This document shows positions 20,939-30,072 of a stretch of 64,000 nucleotides of DNA, in pieces. The first letter of the stretch is position 1. Each line of letters starts with the position of its first letter. Below the pieces are notes generated by a model that made no database searches, was not told the origin of the DNA, and saw only the letters and a program-made list of their open reading frames with translations. The DNA lies in assembly GCF_001457795.1 (NCBI RefSeq), contig NZ_LN898209.1:124001-188000 (forward strand), read 5' to 3'. The position numbers were made by a program, and so were the translations under genes. This DNA is from Olsenella massiliensis. Its GTDB lineage: Bacteria > Actinomycetota > Coriobacteriia > Coriobacteriales > Atopobiaceae.

Positions 20939-21778
20939 GTGGCTCAGGGGTACGACAGCGATCAGCCTGCCATCAAGGCGTCGCGCCGGGCTCCGGCGTC
21001 GTCCGCACGCCATGTGCGCCGGCGAGGCCTGCGTCGCGCCGTCGTCCCCGCCGCCACGGTGGCGGGGCTCCTGGCGCTGTGGCAGCTGGCCGTGGTCGCT
21101 GGTCTCATTCCCAACTTCCTTTTGCCGAGTCCCGCGCAGGTCGTGTCCGCGCTCGTCGCCGACGCGCCGCTTCTGACGAGCCATGCCGCCACGACGCTGG
21201 CAGAGGCGGCCCTGGGACTTCTCATAGGGTGCGCGGTGGGCTTTGCCTTTGCCGTGCTCATGGACCGCTTTGAGATGCTCTACCTGGCCTTCAGCCCCCT
21301 CATTACCGTCTCGCAGACCATCCCCACCGTCGCCGTCGCCCCGCTTCTGGTGCTGTGGTTTGGCTACGGCCTGATGCCCAAGGTGGTGCTCATCGTGATC
21401 ACCACGTTCTTCCCCGTCACCGTGTCGCTCGTCGCGGGCTTCCGCTCGGTCGACCCCGACATGGTGGACCTCATGAGAACCATGAACGCCACGTCTGCCC
21501 AGGTGTTCTGGCAGGTCAAGATTCCTGCGGCGGCCGAGCAGTTCTTCAGCGGCCTCAGGATCAGCGCCACCTACGCCATCGTCGGCGCCGTGATCGCAGA
21601 GTGGCTGGGGGGCTTCTCGGGGCTGGGCGTCTACATGACCCGGGTTCGCAAGTCATTCTCGTACGACAAGATGTTTGCCGTCATCATGCTCATCTCGGCG
21701 CTTTCCTTGGCGCTCATGGGCGTGGTCGGCGTGCTGCAACGTATCTGCATGCCCTGGAAACGGGCAGAGAGGAACTGA
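20939..21778 (+). CDS. ABC transporter permease for thiamine precursor (ThiX-like)
   Basis: A 279-residue permease of the SsuC/TauC/ThiX class. A basic N-terminal tail of about 40 residues is followed by six or so membrane helices. The coupling loop reads DPDMVDLMRTMNATSAQVFWQVKIPAA near residues 170-200. The GTG start at 20939 directly follows the stop of the thiamine-binding gene. With the riboswitch and the NMT1-like binding protein downstream, the substrate is most likely a pyrimidine precursor such as HMP or formyl-aminopyrimidine. Confidence 0.88.
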   Translation: MAQGYDSDQPAIKASRRAPASSARHVRRRGLRRAVVPAATVAGLLALWQLAVVAGLIPNFLLPSPAQVVSALVADAPLLTSHAATTLAEAALGLLIGCAVGFAFAVLMDRFEMLYLAFSPLITVSQTIPTVAVAPLLVLWFGYGLMPKVVLIVITTFFPVTVSLVAGFRSVDPDMVDLMRTMNATSAQVFWQVKIPAAAEQFFSGLRISATYAIVGAVIAEWLGGFSGLGVYMTRVRKSFSYDKMFAVIMLISALSLALMGVVGVLQRICMPWKRAERN

Positions 21779-21783
21779 CGAAC

Positions 21784-22842
21784 ATGTCTTCTACCACTTC
21801 TAATACCGATTGCTCGATGTGCGCCAACTTGTCCCGTCGGGGCTTTTTGTCGGGCGCCGGCGCCCTGGCCGCCACGGCTGCCCTTGCGGGCTGCGCCTCG
21901 TCCACGCCTTCCGCCCCCTCGAGCTCTCCCGCCGCGCCCACCAAGGTCACCTTCTGCCTGGATTACACCCCCAACACGAACCATACGGGCATCTACGTGG
22001 CCAAGCGCGAGGGCTACTTTGCCGACGAGGGCATTGACATCCAGATCGTCCAGCCTGCCGAGGACACCGCCGAGACCATGATCGGCTCGGGTCAGGCGCA
22101 GCTGGGCGTGAGCTACCAGGACTACATCGCCAACGTCCTCTCCAACGCGCCCGACACGCCCATCGAGGCCGTCGCCGCCATCATCCAGCACAACACCTCG
22201 GGCATCATGAGTCGCCAGGCCGACGGCATCACGAGCGCCCGGCACATGGAGGACCACACCTACGCCACCTGGGACATGCCCATAGAGCAGGCCACGATCA
22301 AGGACGTAATGGAGGCTGACGGCGGCGACTTCTCCAAGCTGAGGATGGTCCCCTACAACACGGACGACGAGGTCGCGGGCCTCAAGGCCAACATGTTTGA
22401 CGACGTGTGGGTGTACGAGGGCTGGGCCGTCCAGAACGCGGCCGTCCAGGGCTATCCCGTGAACTACTTCTCGTTCATCTCGATGGACGAGGTCTTCGAC
22501 TTCTATACGCCGGTCATCGCCGTCAACCCCGACTTTGCCACGAAGAGCCCGGACGTGGTGAAGGCCTTCCTGCGCGCGGCCAAGAGGGGCTATGAGAAGG
22601 CCATCAGCGACCCGGAGGGCTCAGCGCGAATCCTCTGCGAGGAGGTGCCGGAGCTTGACGCCGCACTCGTGGCCAAGAGCGCCCAATACCTCGCCGGTCA
22701 GTATCAGGCCGAGGCTCCGAGCTGGGGCGTCATAGACAAGGGGCGCTGGGCCCGCTATTTCCAGTGGCTCAACGACAACAAGCTGGTCGAGAACCAGATT
22801 GACGTCAACGCCGGCTGGACCATGGACTACCTGGAGCGATAG
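21784..22842 (+). CDS. ABC transporter substrate-binding lipoprotein, NMT1/THI5-like (ThiY)
   Basis: A 352-residue binding protein. The N-terminus has SRRGFLSGAG (twin-Arg-like), a hydrophobic stretch and the lipobox LAGC (Cys37). The mature domain begins KVTFCLDYTPNTNHTGIYVAKREGYFADEGIDI, the hallmark of the NMT1/THI5-like family that binds thiamine pyrimidine precursors, and continues with GQAQLGVSYQDYIA. The start ATG 21784 follows GAGAGGA, five bases after the permease gene. Its stop adjoins the ATPase start. Confidence 0.9.
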   Translation: MSSTTSNTDCSMCANLSRRGFLSGAGALAATAALAGCASSTPSAPSSSPAAPTKVTFCLDYTPNTNHTGIYVAKREGYFADEGIDIQIVQPAEDTAETMIGSGQAQLGVSYQDYIANVLSNAPDTPIEAVAAIIQHNTSGIMSRQADGITSARHMEDHTYATWDMPIEQATIKDVMEADGGDFSKLRMVPYNTDDEVAGLKANMFDDVWVYEGWAVQNAAVQGYPVNYFSFISMDEVFDFYTPVIAVNPDFATKSPDVVKAFLRAAKRGYEKAISDPEGSARILCEEVPELDAALVAKSAQYLAGQYQAEAPSWGVIDKGRWARYFQWLNDNKLVENQIDVNAGWTMDYLER

Positions 22843-23694
22843 GTGAGAGCTCCTGCGGACGGCGACGGGAAGAGGGGGGCGGCCGGCCGTGTGCCCGCCG
22901 CCCCTGCCGGCGCTGCCTCCTCCGACGTCGCCCCCGCGCTCGAGGCGGAGGCGCTCACGCTCTCCTGGAATGCCGGCGACTCCGTCGTCGTCGAGGACGT
23001 CTCGCTCAGCGTGGGCGCGGGCGAGGTCGTCTGTCTGGTGGGACGCTCCGGCTGCGGCAAGACCACCATCATGCACGCGCTCTCGGGCCTGTCCCGGCCG
23101 TTGTCGGGGCGCGTGCTCCTGCACGGGCACGACGTCACCGGCACGCCCGGACGGGTGAGTTACATGCTGCAGAAGGACCTGCTCCTTCCCAGCAAGCGCA
23201 TCCTGGACAACGTGAGCCTGCCGCTGGTGCTGGGGGGCCTCTCGCGCGAGCAGGCGCACGAGAGGGCCCGGCCCCTGTTTGAGCGCTTTGGCCTCAAGGG
23301 CACCGAACGCAGCTGGCCCTCGGAGCTCTCGGGCGGCATGCGCCAGCGTGCGGCCTTCCTGAGGACCTACCTCATGGGCAATGACGTGATGCTCCTGGAC
23401 GAGCCCTTCTCGGCGCTGGACGCCCTCACGCGCTCCGACATGCGCAGCTGGTACTGTGACATGGCCCATGAGCTGGGCATTGCCACGCTTGCCATCACGC
23501 ATGACGTGGACGAGGCCGTGACCATGGCCCGCCGGGTCTACGTGCTCGCCGGAAATCCCGCCTCCGGCGTGCCGAGCCGGGTGGAGGCCGAGGTCAGGGT
23601 GGAAAGGCCGCCCGCCGGCGTCTCGGCGGCGGACTTTGCGCTGACGGAGGGCTTCCTTACGGCCAAGCGAGAGGTGCTCTCGTTCCTGCGCTAG
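22843..23694 (+). CDS. ABC transporter ATPase for thiamine precursor (ThiZ-like)
   Basis: A 283-residue ATPase closing the operon. Walker A GRSGCGKTT, signature LSGGMRQR, Walker B VMLLDEPFSALD and H-loop AITHDVDEA are intact. About 35 Ala/Pro-rich residues precede the ABC domain, so a later start is possible; the GTG at 22843 was chosen because it adjoins the stop of the binding-protein gene. The C-terminus (LTEGFLTAKREVLSFLR) resembles SsuB/TauB/ThiZ ATPases. Confidence 0.88.
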   Translation: MRAPADGDGKRGAAGRVPAAPAGAASSDVAPALEAEALTLSWNAGDSVVVEDVSLSVGAGEVVCLVGRSGCGKTTIMHALSGLSRPLSGRVLLHGHDVTGTPGRVSYMLQKDLLLPSKRILDNVSLPLVLGGLSREQAHERARPLFERFGLKGTERSWPSELSGGMRQRAAFLRTYLMGNDVMLLDEPFSALDALTRSDMRSWYCDMAHELGIATLAITHDVDEAVTMARRVYVLAGNPASGVPSRVEAEVRVERPPAGVSAADFALTEGFLTAKREVLSFLR

Positions 23695-23758
23695 CAGGAT
23701 GACCGCGCCTGCCGCGGCGTCCATCCTGACGACGTCGGTCCTGGCCGAGCAGCATCGC

Positions 23759-23784
23759 GCCGGCGGCCGGCGGCCGGCGCCGGA
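23759..23784. repeat. GC-only low-complexity repeat (GGCGGCC units)
   Basis: Short tandem GGCGGCC-type units lie in the 111-bp gap between convergent genes. They can fold on themselves and may help terminate transcription from either side. Confidence 0.4.
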
Positions 23785-23805
23785 CGCCGGATCGGCGGTG
23801 CCGGG

Positions 23806-26034
23806 CTAGGCTCGTGACGCAAGATCTCGGTACCCTATGTCCCTCAGGAGCTTGTAGGCACCGGTTGGCTCACCGCTTCCGTCCGTCGAGTTGACCCAGC
23901 GACCTTCGGTGTCTAGATAGCCGTTGAGGGTGACGGCCGGCAGGTCGTCCATGAGCATGAGCGTGGCCTTCTGCGTGTCAGTCAGGGGGAGCCCCATGCG
24001 CTCTCCCATCACGGACGCCAGGTAGTTGAGGCTCAGGTCATGGCGCTCGCCCTCTTGGGCGCAGCCGTCCAGCTCGTAGTTTGCCCATATCAGATAGGGC
24101 GTCTGAAAGCTCATGCGGGTCTTGGCGGCCTCGCTTTCCTCAGAGTGGCAGGCCTCCACGATCCAGGGGGATATGATGGGCTGGTGGTCGCCAAAGAAGA
24201 CGAGCACCACGGGCCGGTCAAGCTCGCGCAGCCTCTCGACGAAGTAGCGCAGGTCGTCGTCGGAGGCCTGAACGCACGAGAGGTACTCGTTGAGCTGACG
24301 GTTTTGGTCCTCGCCAAACCAGGGGAGCGTGACGTTGGTCAGGCGGTCCTCGGGAATGTTGCCCAGGTCATATCCCATGTGGTTCTGCATGGTCACGTCA
24401 AAGATGAACTGCGGCGACTGGTCGGCCTCCAGCAGCTCGAGGATCTTGTCGTACGTCGCGCGGTCGGTGACGCAGCTGTGGAAGAGGGGGGCGCCCGCGA
24501 AGTCGTCGATGCTCAGGAACCGGTCAAATCCCATCTGCTTATATACGCGGCTGCGGCTCCAGTTGGAGGAAAGGCTGGGATGCATGGCCGTCGTGACGTA
24601 TCCCAGGTCGGCAAATTGCCTGGCCAACGAGGGGATATGGCTAAAGTCGCACATGTTGTAGGGGTACTTTCCGGGGCCGACGCAGGCCATGGAGACGCCC
24701 GTGAGAAACTCGAACTCTGAGTTGCAGGTTCCGCCCCCGAGCACCGAGGTATAGGCGACGCCCCGCCGCACGGCGTCATGGATGGACAAGGCAAAGCCGG
24801 GACCTGCGTATCCCGCCTCCAGGACCTCGGGATATGTGGAGAGGTCGGCGAAGGTCTCGTTCATGACGCCGATGACCGTCGGCCTCATGGCCTCGAACTG
24901 GGCGGCTGCGGCCCTATGGGCGTCATCGTCCAGGAGGCTCTCGGCCTGCCTCGCAAGATCGCCCTCGGCCCGTCGGGTCGTCTGGGCGTCATAGCCTGCG
25001 GGAGCCTTGATGTCAAGCTCGAGCGCCGCCATGGCGAAGGTGGGCACCGAGCCGTATTGCTGGTAGAACATGGCCGGCAGCCACAGGTTGACGCCCTCGC
25101 TCTGGAGGTATGCGTGGCTTGCCACCGCCACGCGACCGAACGCGAGGCAGCTTGCCGCGCATAGCGCGAGGTTGAGGGCGACGCCCGACACCTTCCGCGC
25201 GAGCTGCGCCTCGCGGGGTTGCGCGCTGTCCTGGCTCTCGCTTGTGGGCTCATCCCGGCGCGTCCTCCCACCCCAGAGGGGGTCCAGGGCAAGGACAAGA
25301 AAGCCGAGCGTGCCTGCCGTCAGGCCGCAGAACAGGTCGGGACCCACTAAAAGCTGCAGCCCGCTCGTGACGGCGGCGGCAGTGCCCAGGGCAAAGACGT
25401 CCCCCGGCATGATGACGCCGCCGCGCTGCGTGACCACGAGGAGCTGCGCGACGCCCGCGAGCACGACGGCGCCATGCGCCACGGCCGCCCCTACGATGCG
25501 CCTTTGAAAGAGGAAGTAGCCCGCGAGCATGAGGAGCCATATGAAGGCGAGCTCAAAGAACAGGGCCTTGGCCTTGATGTTCGGCAGGGCATGCTGCCAG
25601 GGCTCCTCAAGGGCATAGAGCGCAAAGCATCCCGCCACGAGGATGGAGACGAGGTTTCTCAGCGTCATGCGCCCGACGTCGGACGACAGCGCGGCCCGCA
25701 GGCGCCCTCGAAGCCCCCCTTCCGCCTTCGGGGCATGCGACGGCATGTGCATGGGGGACGAGGCAAGCTCGTTGCGTCTCTCGCGCAGCAGGCTGAGCGC
25801 GGCCGCGCCCGCCATGGTAAGGACGCAGACGCAGGGCATGGTGACGTCCTCGGAATCATACGAGCCGCCAAGGACGATGACGCAGGACGTCGCAAGCAGC
25901 AGCATGAAGAGGGAAAACCAGGCATAGGTGCCCCTGCCGGGCGCGCCGCCCCTCTTGAGGGTGACGACGAGCGCCGAGAGGGCTGCGAAGGCGCCCAGCG
26001 CAAAGGCCAGGACAAAGACGGGTAGTTGCGTCAT
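23806..26034 (-). CDS. LTA synthase-family membrane sulfatase-like phosphotransferase
   Basis: A 742-residue protein of the lipoteichoic-acid synthase / phosphoglycerol transferase class. The N-terminal half has about seven to nine membrane helices. The extracellular catalytic domain follows from about residue 370, with GGGTCNSEFEFLTG holding the nucleophile Thr436, the metal-site context TAMHPSLSSNWSRSRVYKQMGFDRFL, VTMQNHMGYD and FFGDHQPI. It probably transfers phosphoglycerol-type groups to a surface polymer. The start at 26034 has only a weak ribosome site. No other wall-polymer genes adjoin it, so the acceptor is unknown. Confidence 0.87.
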   Translation of the reverse strand: MTQLPVFVLAFALGAFAALSALVVTLKRGGAPGRGTYAWFSLFMLLLATSCVIVLGGSYDSEDVTMPCVCVLTMAGAAALSLLRERRNELASSPMHMPSHAPKAEGGLRGRLRAALSSDVGRMTLRNLVSILVAGCFALYALEEPWQHALPNIKAKALFFELAFIWLLMLAGYFLFQRRIVGAAVAHGAVVLAGVAQLLVVTQRGGVIMPGDVFALGTAAAVTSGLQLLVGPDLFCGLTAGTLGFLVLALDPLWGGRTRRDEPTSESQDSAQPREAQLARKVSGVALNLALCAASCLAFGRVAVASHAYLQSEGVNLWLPAMFYQQYGSVPTFAMAALELDIKAPAGYDAQTTRRAEGDLARQAESLLDDDAHRAAAAQFEAMRPTVIGVMNETFADLSTYPEVLEAGYAGPGFALSIHDAVRRGVAYTSVLGGGTCNSEFEFLTGVSMACVGPGKYPYNMCDFSHIPSLARQFADLGYVTTAMHPSLSSNWSRSRVYKQMGFDRFLSIDDFAGAPLFHSCVTDRATYDKILELLEADQSPQFIFDVTMQNHMGYDLGNIPEDRLTNVTLPWFGEDQNRQLNEYLSCVQASDDDLRYFVERLRELDRPVVLVFFGDHQPIISPWIVEACHSEESEAAKTRMSFQTPYLIWANYELDGCAQEGERHDLSLNYLASVMGERMGLPLTDTQKATLMLMDDLPAVTLNGYLDTEGRWVNSTDGSGEPTGAYKLLRDIGYRDLASRA

Positions 26035-26106
26035 GATTGCTGGAAGGACCCCTTGTCGTGCGTGTTTGTTCGCTCCCAGTATAGCAAAGGCGCCGACGTC
26101 ACGACG

Positions 26107-26330
26107 CTAGCTTGAGGCGCCGACCTTCGATCCCTTCGCGCCCGCACCGCCGCTCCCGGCGCCCGTCGTCGAGTCGGCGGCACCGTTCGGGGCGGTCGTC
26201 GTGGGCGAGGAGGTGTCCGACGACCGCCCGTTGGCTGCACCGTTCGCAGTGCCTGACGTCGCGTCGCCGGCCACAGCGCCTTCTTCAACGTGCTGTCCAA
26301 GATGACTCAGGACGACATCATCGGTCGTAC
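26107..26330 (-). pseudogene. Out-of-frame C-terminal tail of the adjacent membrane protein
   Basis: After the stop of the upstream frame, a different minus frame stays open and reads GLLRTTDDVVLSHLGQHVEEGAVAGD and then a Ser/Thr/Gly/Ala-rich tail to a stop at 26107. Third codon positions are strongly G/C, as in real genes here, and the composition matches the end of the upstream protein. It is best explained as the rest of the same gene after a one-base frameshift, or as the decayed end of a longer ancestor. Confidence 0.45.
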
Positions 26331-26992
26331 GGAGCAAACCCTGTAGACTGGTGGGTAGCAGAGACGCCGGGCGCGTCGGGCGTCTGGCTGCTGGCTGTGG
26401 GGGCAGCGCTCGACTGGGGTGCCGAAGACCTAGGAAAGGAGAGGGGCGTCTCGGTGCTGCCGATGCCCTGCCCCGAAGTGGCAAGGCTCACGATGGCGGC
26501 GTAGACGAGCACGGCCAGCACCGCCACGACGGCGGTGAAGACCAGCGCCGTCTTGACGCGTCGTTTTGATCTGCGCCTTGCGACGGCGCGGCGTATGCGT
26601 ACGGGGGCCATGCGACGCTCGCTCACGGCCTGGCCAGGTCGCGGGCGCACGACGGTGTCGCTCGTCACGTCAGTCGGGTCGCAGTCGGGCGCCTCCTCGT
26701 CGACCCCCAGGTTGTCCCGGATCCTCGTGGCCGAGGTGCGCAGCAGCCACTTATAGACCTGAGAGGCAAGCGCCGAGGCCGCCGCCGCGACGCCCACGCC
26801 GATGAGCGACCCGGCAAGGCCGATCTTTGACTGCAGCAGAAACGAGGTGATAGCGGCCAGGGCGCTCGCTATGATGGTCGAGAAGGAGACCTCCTCGGCG
26901 AGCTTGCCTGCGCCCGAGCGATCATCGTCCTGTTGGGGGGTCCTGCCGTCGGCTGTCAAGGGGCCTCTCCCTTCCTGTGTCATGCGTGACAT
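26318..26992 (-). CDS. Membrane protein with Ser/Thr-rich extracellular tail, unknown function
   Basis: A 224-residue protein I do not recognise. Order: polar N-terminus (1-35), two closely spaced hydrophobic segments (about 36-80, FSTIIASALAAITSFLLQ and AGSLIGVGVAAAASALASQV), a charged cytoplasmic stretch ending in a run of Arg/Lys (about 130-145), a membrane helix (ALVFTAVVAVLAVLVYAAIVSLA, about 147-170) and a Ser/Thr/Pro-rich tail. The stop may be premature (see the out-of-frame tail at 26107-26330). It is divergent from the aldolase gene and 284 bp from the LTA-synthase-like gene. Confidence 0.65.
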   Translation of the reverse strand: MSRMTQEGRGPLTADGRTPQQDDDRSGAGKLAEEVSFSTIIASALAAITSFLLQSKIGLAGSLIGVGVAAAASALASQVYKWLLRTSATRIRDNLGVDEEAPDCDPTDVTSDTVVRPRPGQAVSERRMAPVRIRRAVARRRSKRRVKTALVFTAVVAVLAVLVYAAIVSLATSGQGIGSTETPLSFPRSSAPQSSAAPTASSQTPDAPGVSATHQSTGFAPYDR

Positions 26993-27203
26993 GCGTCATG
27001 GGTTGCGTTCCATGGTAGTACCCGCTTCGGCCTGTCGCCCCCGCCGCGGGCGCGCCTTCACGATTCCTACCCCATGCGGGCACGGCGTCTCCGCGGCGCG
27101 CGGAGCCCCTGCCTGCGCCCGCTCCCAACGTTGCGTCGCGAGGTGCGAGCAAGGGGTATGATAGGCATGCAAGCATTACACATGCCGTCCGTTGGAGGTA
27201 CGT

Positions 27204-28076
27204 ATGCTCGTCAACGCATGCACCATGCTCAGGAACGCCGAGAAGGGTCACTACGGTCTGGGTGCGTTCAACACCAACAACCTCGAGTGGGCAAGTGCCA
27301 TCCTTGACGCCGCAGAGGAGCTGCAGTCGCCTCTCATCATCCAGTGCACCGGCGGCGCGGCAAAGTGGCAGACCTCATTCAGGGTCGTCGCGGACATCGT
27401 CAAGAACCTCGTCGAGGATAAGGACATCACCGTTCCCGTTGCCCTGCACCTTGACCACGGCTCCTATGAGCAGGTCTTCCAGTGCATCAAGGCCGGCTTC
27501 ACCTCCGTCATGTACGACGGCTCGCACGAGGCCGACTTCGAGACCAACCTCAAGCGCACGGAGGAGGTCGTCAAGGCGGCCCACGCCAAGGGCATCTCGG
27601 TCGAGGCCGAGGTCGGCGGCATCGGCGGCACCGAAGACGGCGTGACCTCCTCCGGCGAGCTGGCCGACCCTCAGGAGTGCAAGCGCATCGCCGACCTGGG
27701 CGTGGACTTCCTCGCCTGCGGCATCGGCAACATCCACGGCATCTATCCCGAGAACTGGGCGGGCCTCTCCTTTGACCGCCTTGCCCAGATCAAGGCGCTC
27801 ACCGGCGATCTGCCCCTCGTGCTGCACGGCGGCACCGGCATTCCGGTCGACCAGGTCAGGAGGGCCATTTCCGAGGGCATCAGCAAGATCAACGTCAACA
27901 CCGACCTTCAGCTCGCCTTTGCGGCGGCCACGAGGAAGTACGTCGAGTCCGGCGCCGACACCACGGGCAAGGGCTACGACCCCCGCAAGCTCCTGAAGCC
28001 GGGCCGCGACGCCATCACCGCTCGCACCAAGGAGCTCATCGTCGAGTTCGGCTCTGACGGCAAGGGTTGGAACTAG
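27204..28076 (+). CDS. fba: Class II fructose-bisphosphate aldolase
   Basis: A 290-residue zinc-dependent aldolase of glycolysis/gluconeogenesis, cleaving fructose 1,6-bisphosphate to DHAP and glyceraldehyde 3-phosphate. The catalytic Asp84 and zinc ligand His85 lie in ALHLDHGS. Further motifs are the second metal region EAEVGGIGGTEDG, GIGNIHGIYPENW (zinc His), LHGGTGIP (zinc His and phosphate loop) and KINVNTDLQ. ATG 27204 is preceded by GGAGG; a TTG twelve bases earlier has no such site. It is a single gene ended by a strong hairpin, and is distinct from the second class II aldolase at 40 kb. Confidence 0.95.
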   Translation: MLVNACTMLRNAEKGHYGLGAFNTNNLEWASAILDAAEELQSPLIIQCTGGAAKWQTSFRVVADIVKNLVEDKDITVPVALHLDHGSYEQVFQCIKAGFTSVMYDGSHEADFETNLKRTEEVVKAAHAKGISVEAEVGGIGGTEDGVTSSGELADPQECKRIADLGVDFLACGIGNIHGIYPENWAGLSFDRLAQIKALTGDLPLVLHGGTGIPVDQVRRAISEGISKINVNTDLQLAFAAATRKYVESGADTTGKGYDPRKLLKPGRDAITARTKELIVEFGSDGKGWN

Positions 28077-28108
28077 GCGTCGCGCATGACGCCGAGCTGG
28101 CGTTGACG

Positions 28109-28138
28109 GGGGCCGGCCTCGGGCCGGCCCCTGTTCTT
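28109..28138 (+). terminator. Terminator after fba
   Basis: A 10-bp perfect stem (28109-28118 with 28122-28131, GGGGCCGGCC) with loop TCG is followed by TGTTCTTT. Confidence 0.85.
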
Positions 28139-28214
28139 TGGGGCGGCGCGCCGCACGAGGGGTCGCGGGGGCGTGCGCCGTTGACGACGCCCGCGACCGG
28201 ACTGGAGCCGTCGC

Positions 28215-28778
28215 ATGGGGCTGACGGAGGTCTCCTTGGGCATGCAGGCCGCCGAGCCGGTGGTCATCCTCGTGCCCCTCGCATGGCTGAGCGTTGCCGA
28301 CCTGCGCCGCCGCGTCATCCCAAACGCCTGCGTGGTCTCCCTGTTTGCGATACACGTGCTTCTTGCGGGTGGCGGGATGCTCGTGGGAGGGTCGGGGCCA
28401 GTGGGCGTGCTGCTGACGCTTGCGTCCTCGCTCATTCAGTCCGTGGCGTCAGTGGGCGTGCTTGTGGCGCTCGCCCTGGTCATGGACCGCGTGCTGGGAA
28501 GGCCGAGCGTGGGCGGCGGTGACGTCAAGCTGCTCGGGGCCGTCACGTTCTGCGTCGGATGGGAGGCTGGCCTTCTGGTGCTGGCGCTGGGCTGCCTGCT
28601 CGGCCTTGCGTTCGTGGGGGCCCGCGCGCTGCTCGCGGGGAGGTCTCGTCGGGCGCGGCGCGACCTCGAGGGGCATCCGGCCGGGACCTTTGCCTGGGGA
28701 CCCTGGCTCTCTCTCGCCTTCGCGCTGGTCATGCCCCTTACCAACCGGGCGCTCGCGCTGCTTTTGCGCGGCTGGTGA
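28215..28778 (+). CDS. A24-family prepilin peptidase (short form)
   Basis: A 187-residue membrane aspartyl protease of the type IV prepilin peptidase class. The two catalytic Asp motifs are visible: SVADLRRRVIPN near residue 28 and GGGDVKLLG near 100. About five hydrophobic helices are present, and the C-terminal FAWGPWLSLA matches the family. It lacks the N-terminal Cys-rich methylase domain, as do other short (TadV/CpaA-like) members. No pilus genes occur in the window, so the substrate must be encoded elsewhere. Confidence 0.85.
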   Translation: MGLTEVSLGMQAAEPVVILVPLAWLSVADLRRRVIPNACVVSLFAIHVLLAGGGMLVGGSGPVGVLLTLASSLIQSVASVGVLVALALVMDRVLGRPSVGGGDVKLLGAVTFCVGWEAGLLVLALGCLLGLAFVGARALLAGRSRRARRDLEGHPAGTFAWGPWLSLAFALVMPLTNRALALLLRGW

Positions 28779-28926
28779 GGAGGTGCCTTTGGGCTGCGAC
28801 CCATCGGGCCGGCCGCTATCATTTTGCGGCGCGTCTTGCTAGACTCTCCCCGAAGGGCGCCTCACGCCCCGTGTCACGAACCGAGTCTTCGCACGCAACG
28901 ACGCATAAACGAACGAGGGGACCTCC

Positions 28927-30034
28927 TTGAAGACGAACCATCTCACACGCAGGCAGGCGCTTGGGCTCATGATGGCCGCCACCACGGCGGCGCTCGCCCC
29001 CCAGACCGCCCGTGCCGACACCGCCTCGGACCTCGCCCGGACCGAGTCCGACCTCAGGGACGCGCAGGCGGAGCTTGATGCGGTCCAGGCGCGTCTTGAC
29101 GAGCTTGCCGCCGAATACCAGGACCTTGCCAGGGCGCAATCGGACACGCTCGCCCAGGTGGAGTCCACCCAGGGCCAGATTGACGACACGCAAACCCAGA
29201 TCGATGCCCGGCAGCGAGAGCTGGACGAGAAGCGCAGGCGCCTGGCCCAGCGCGTGTCGGGCTCCTACAAGAGCGATGACGGCAACATCCTGTCGGTACT
29301 CATGAGCTCCACGAGCTTGGAGGACCTTGCCTCCAACGTCTACTACTTTGGCAAGATCTCCGAAAACGACCGGCGGATGATTCAGGAGGTCAAGGATGTC
29401 AGGGCACAGCTTGACCAGCAGAAGGCGGAGCTTGAGGACCAGAAGGCCCGGCTCGAGGAGCTGAGCCGGACGCAGCGGGAGCGGATGCAGGAGATGCGGT
29501 CTCGGCAGGACGAGGTGCGCTCGACTTTGGACGGCATGTCCGACCAGGTCAAGCAGCTCCTCTCCCAGCGCGATGACCAACTTCAGCAGATGGCCGAGCA
29601 GCGGGCGGCCCAGGAGCGGGCCGCGCGGGAGGCCGCCGCGGCACGGGGGCGCGTCAGGCGCCGCCGCGCGCGTGGTCGACGCCTGTCATGCGACGCCCTC
29701 GCCCGGCGGCGGCTACTGCGCGATGTGGGTCAGCATGGTCTTTCAGAACGCCGGCCTGGGCTATCCTGCGGGTGACGCCTGCGACATGTACGACAACTGG
29801 TGCGTGAGCTCGGACAGGGGCACGCTCAGGCCGGGCATGATCGTGGCGGTGTCCACCCACAGCCATACGAGCGCCGGGCGCATCTACGGTCACATCGGTA
29901 TCTACGTCGGCGGCGGCACGATGATGGACAACATTGGCTACATCCGTACGATCGGCCTGAACGAGTGGGTCTCCTACTACGGCACCAGCGTGACGCCGCG
30001 CTGGGGCTGGGTCTTTGGCCGGGCCCTGGGATAG
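28927..30034 (+). pseudogene. Secreted coiled-coil CHAP-domain peptidoglycan hydrolase, frameshifted
   Basis: Two overlapping frames together make one PcsB-like secreted wall hydrolase of about 368 residues. The first frame (TTG 28927, ribosome site AGGGG) has a signal peptide with RRQALGLMM and ARA cleavage region, then a long coiled coil (about residues 35-225). It loses coding character near 29645. The second frame continues to 30034 as a CHAP domain with catalytic Cys in GGYCAMWVSM and His in YGHIGIYVGGG. Removing one G from the run of five at 29645-29649 joins them cleanly. This is either a sequencing error or a true inactivating mutation. Confidence 0.8.
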
Positions 30035-30072
30035 CGTCGGCGCCTGCGGCGCGCGTCAAGCCCCCCGCGCCG

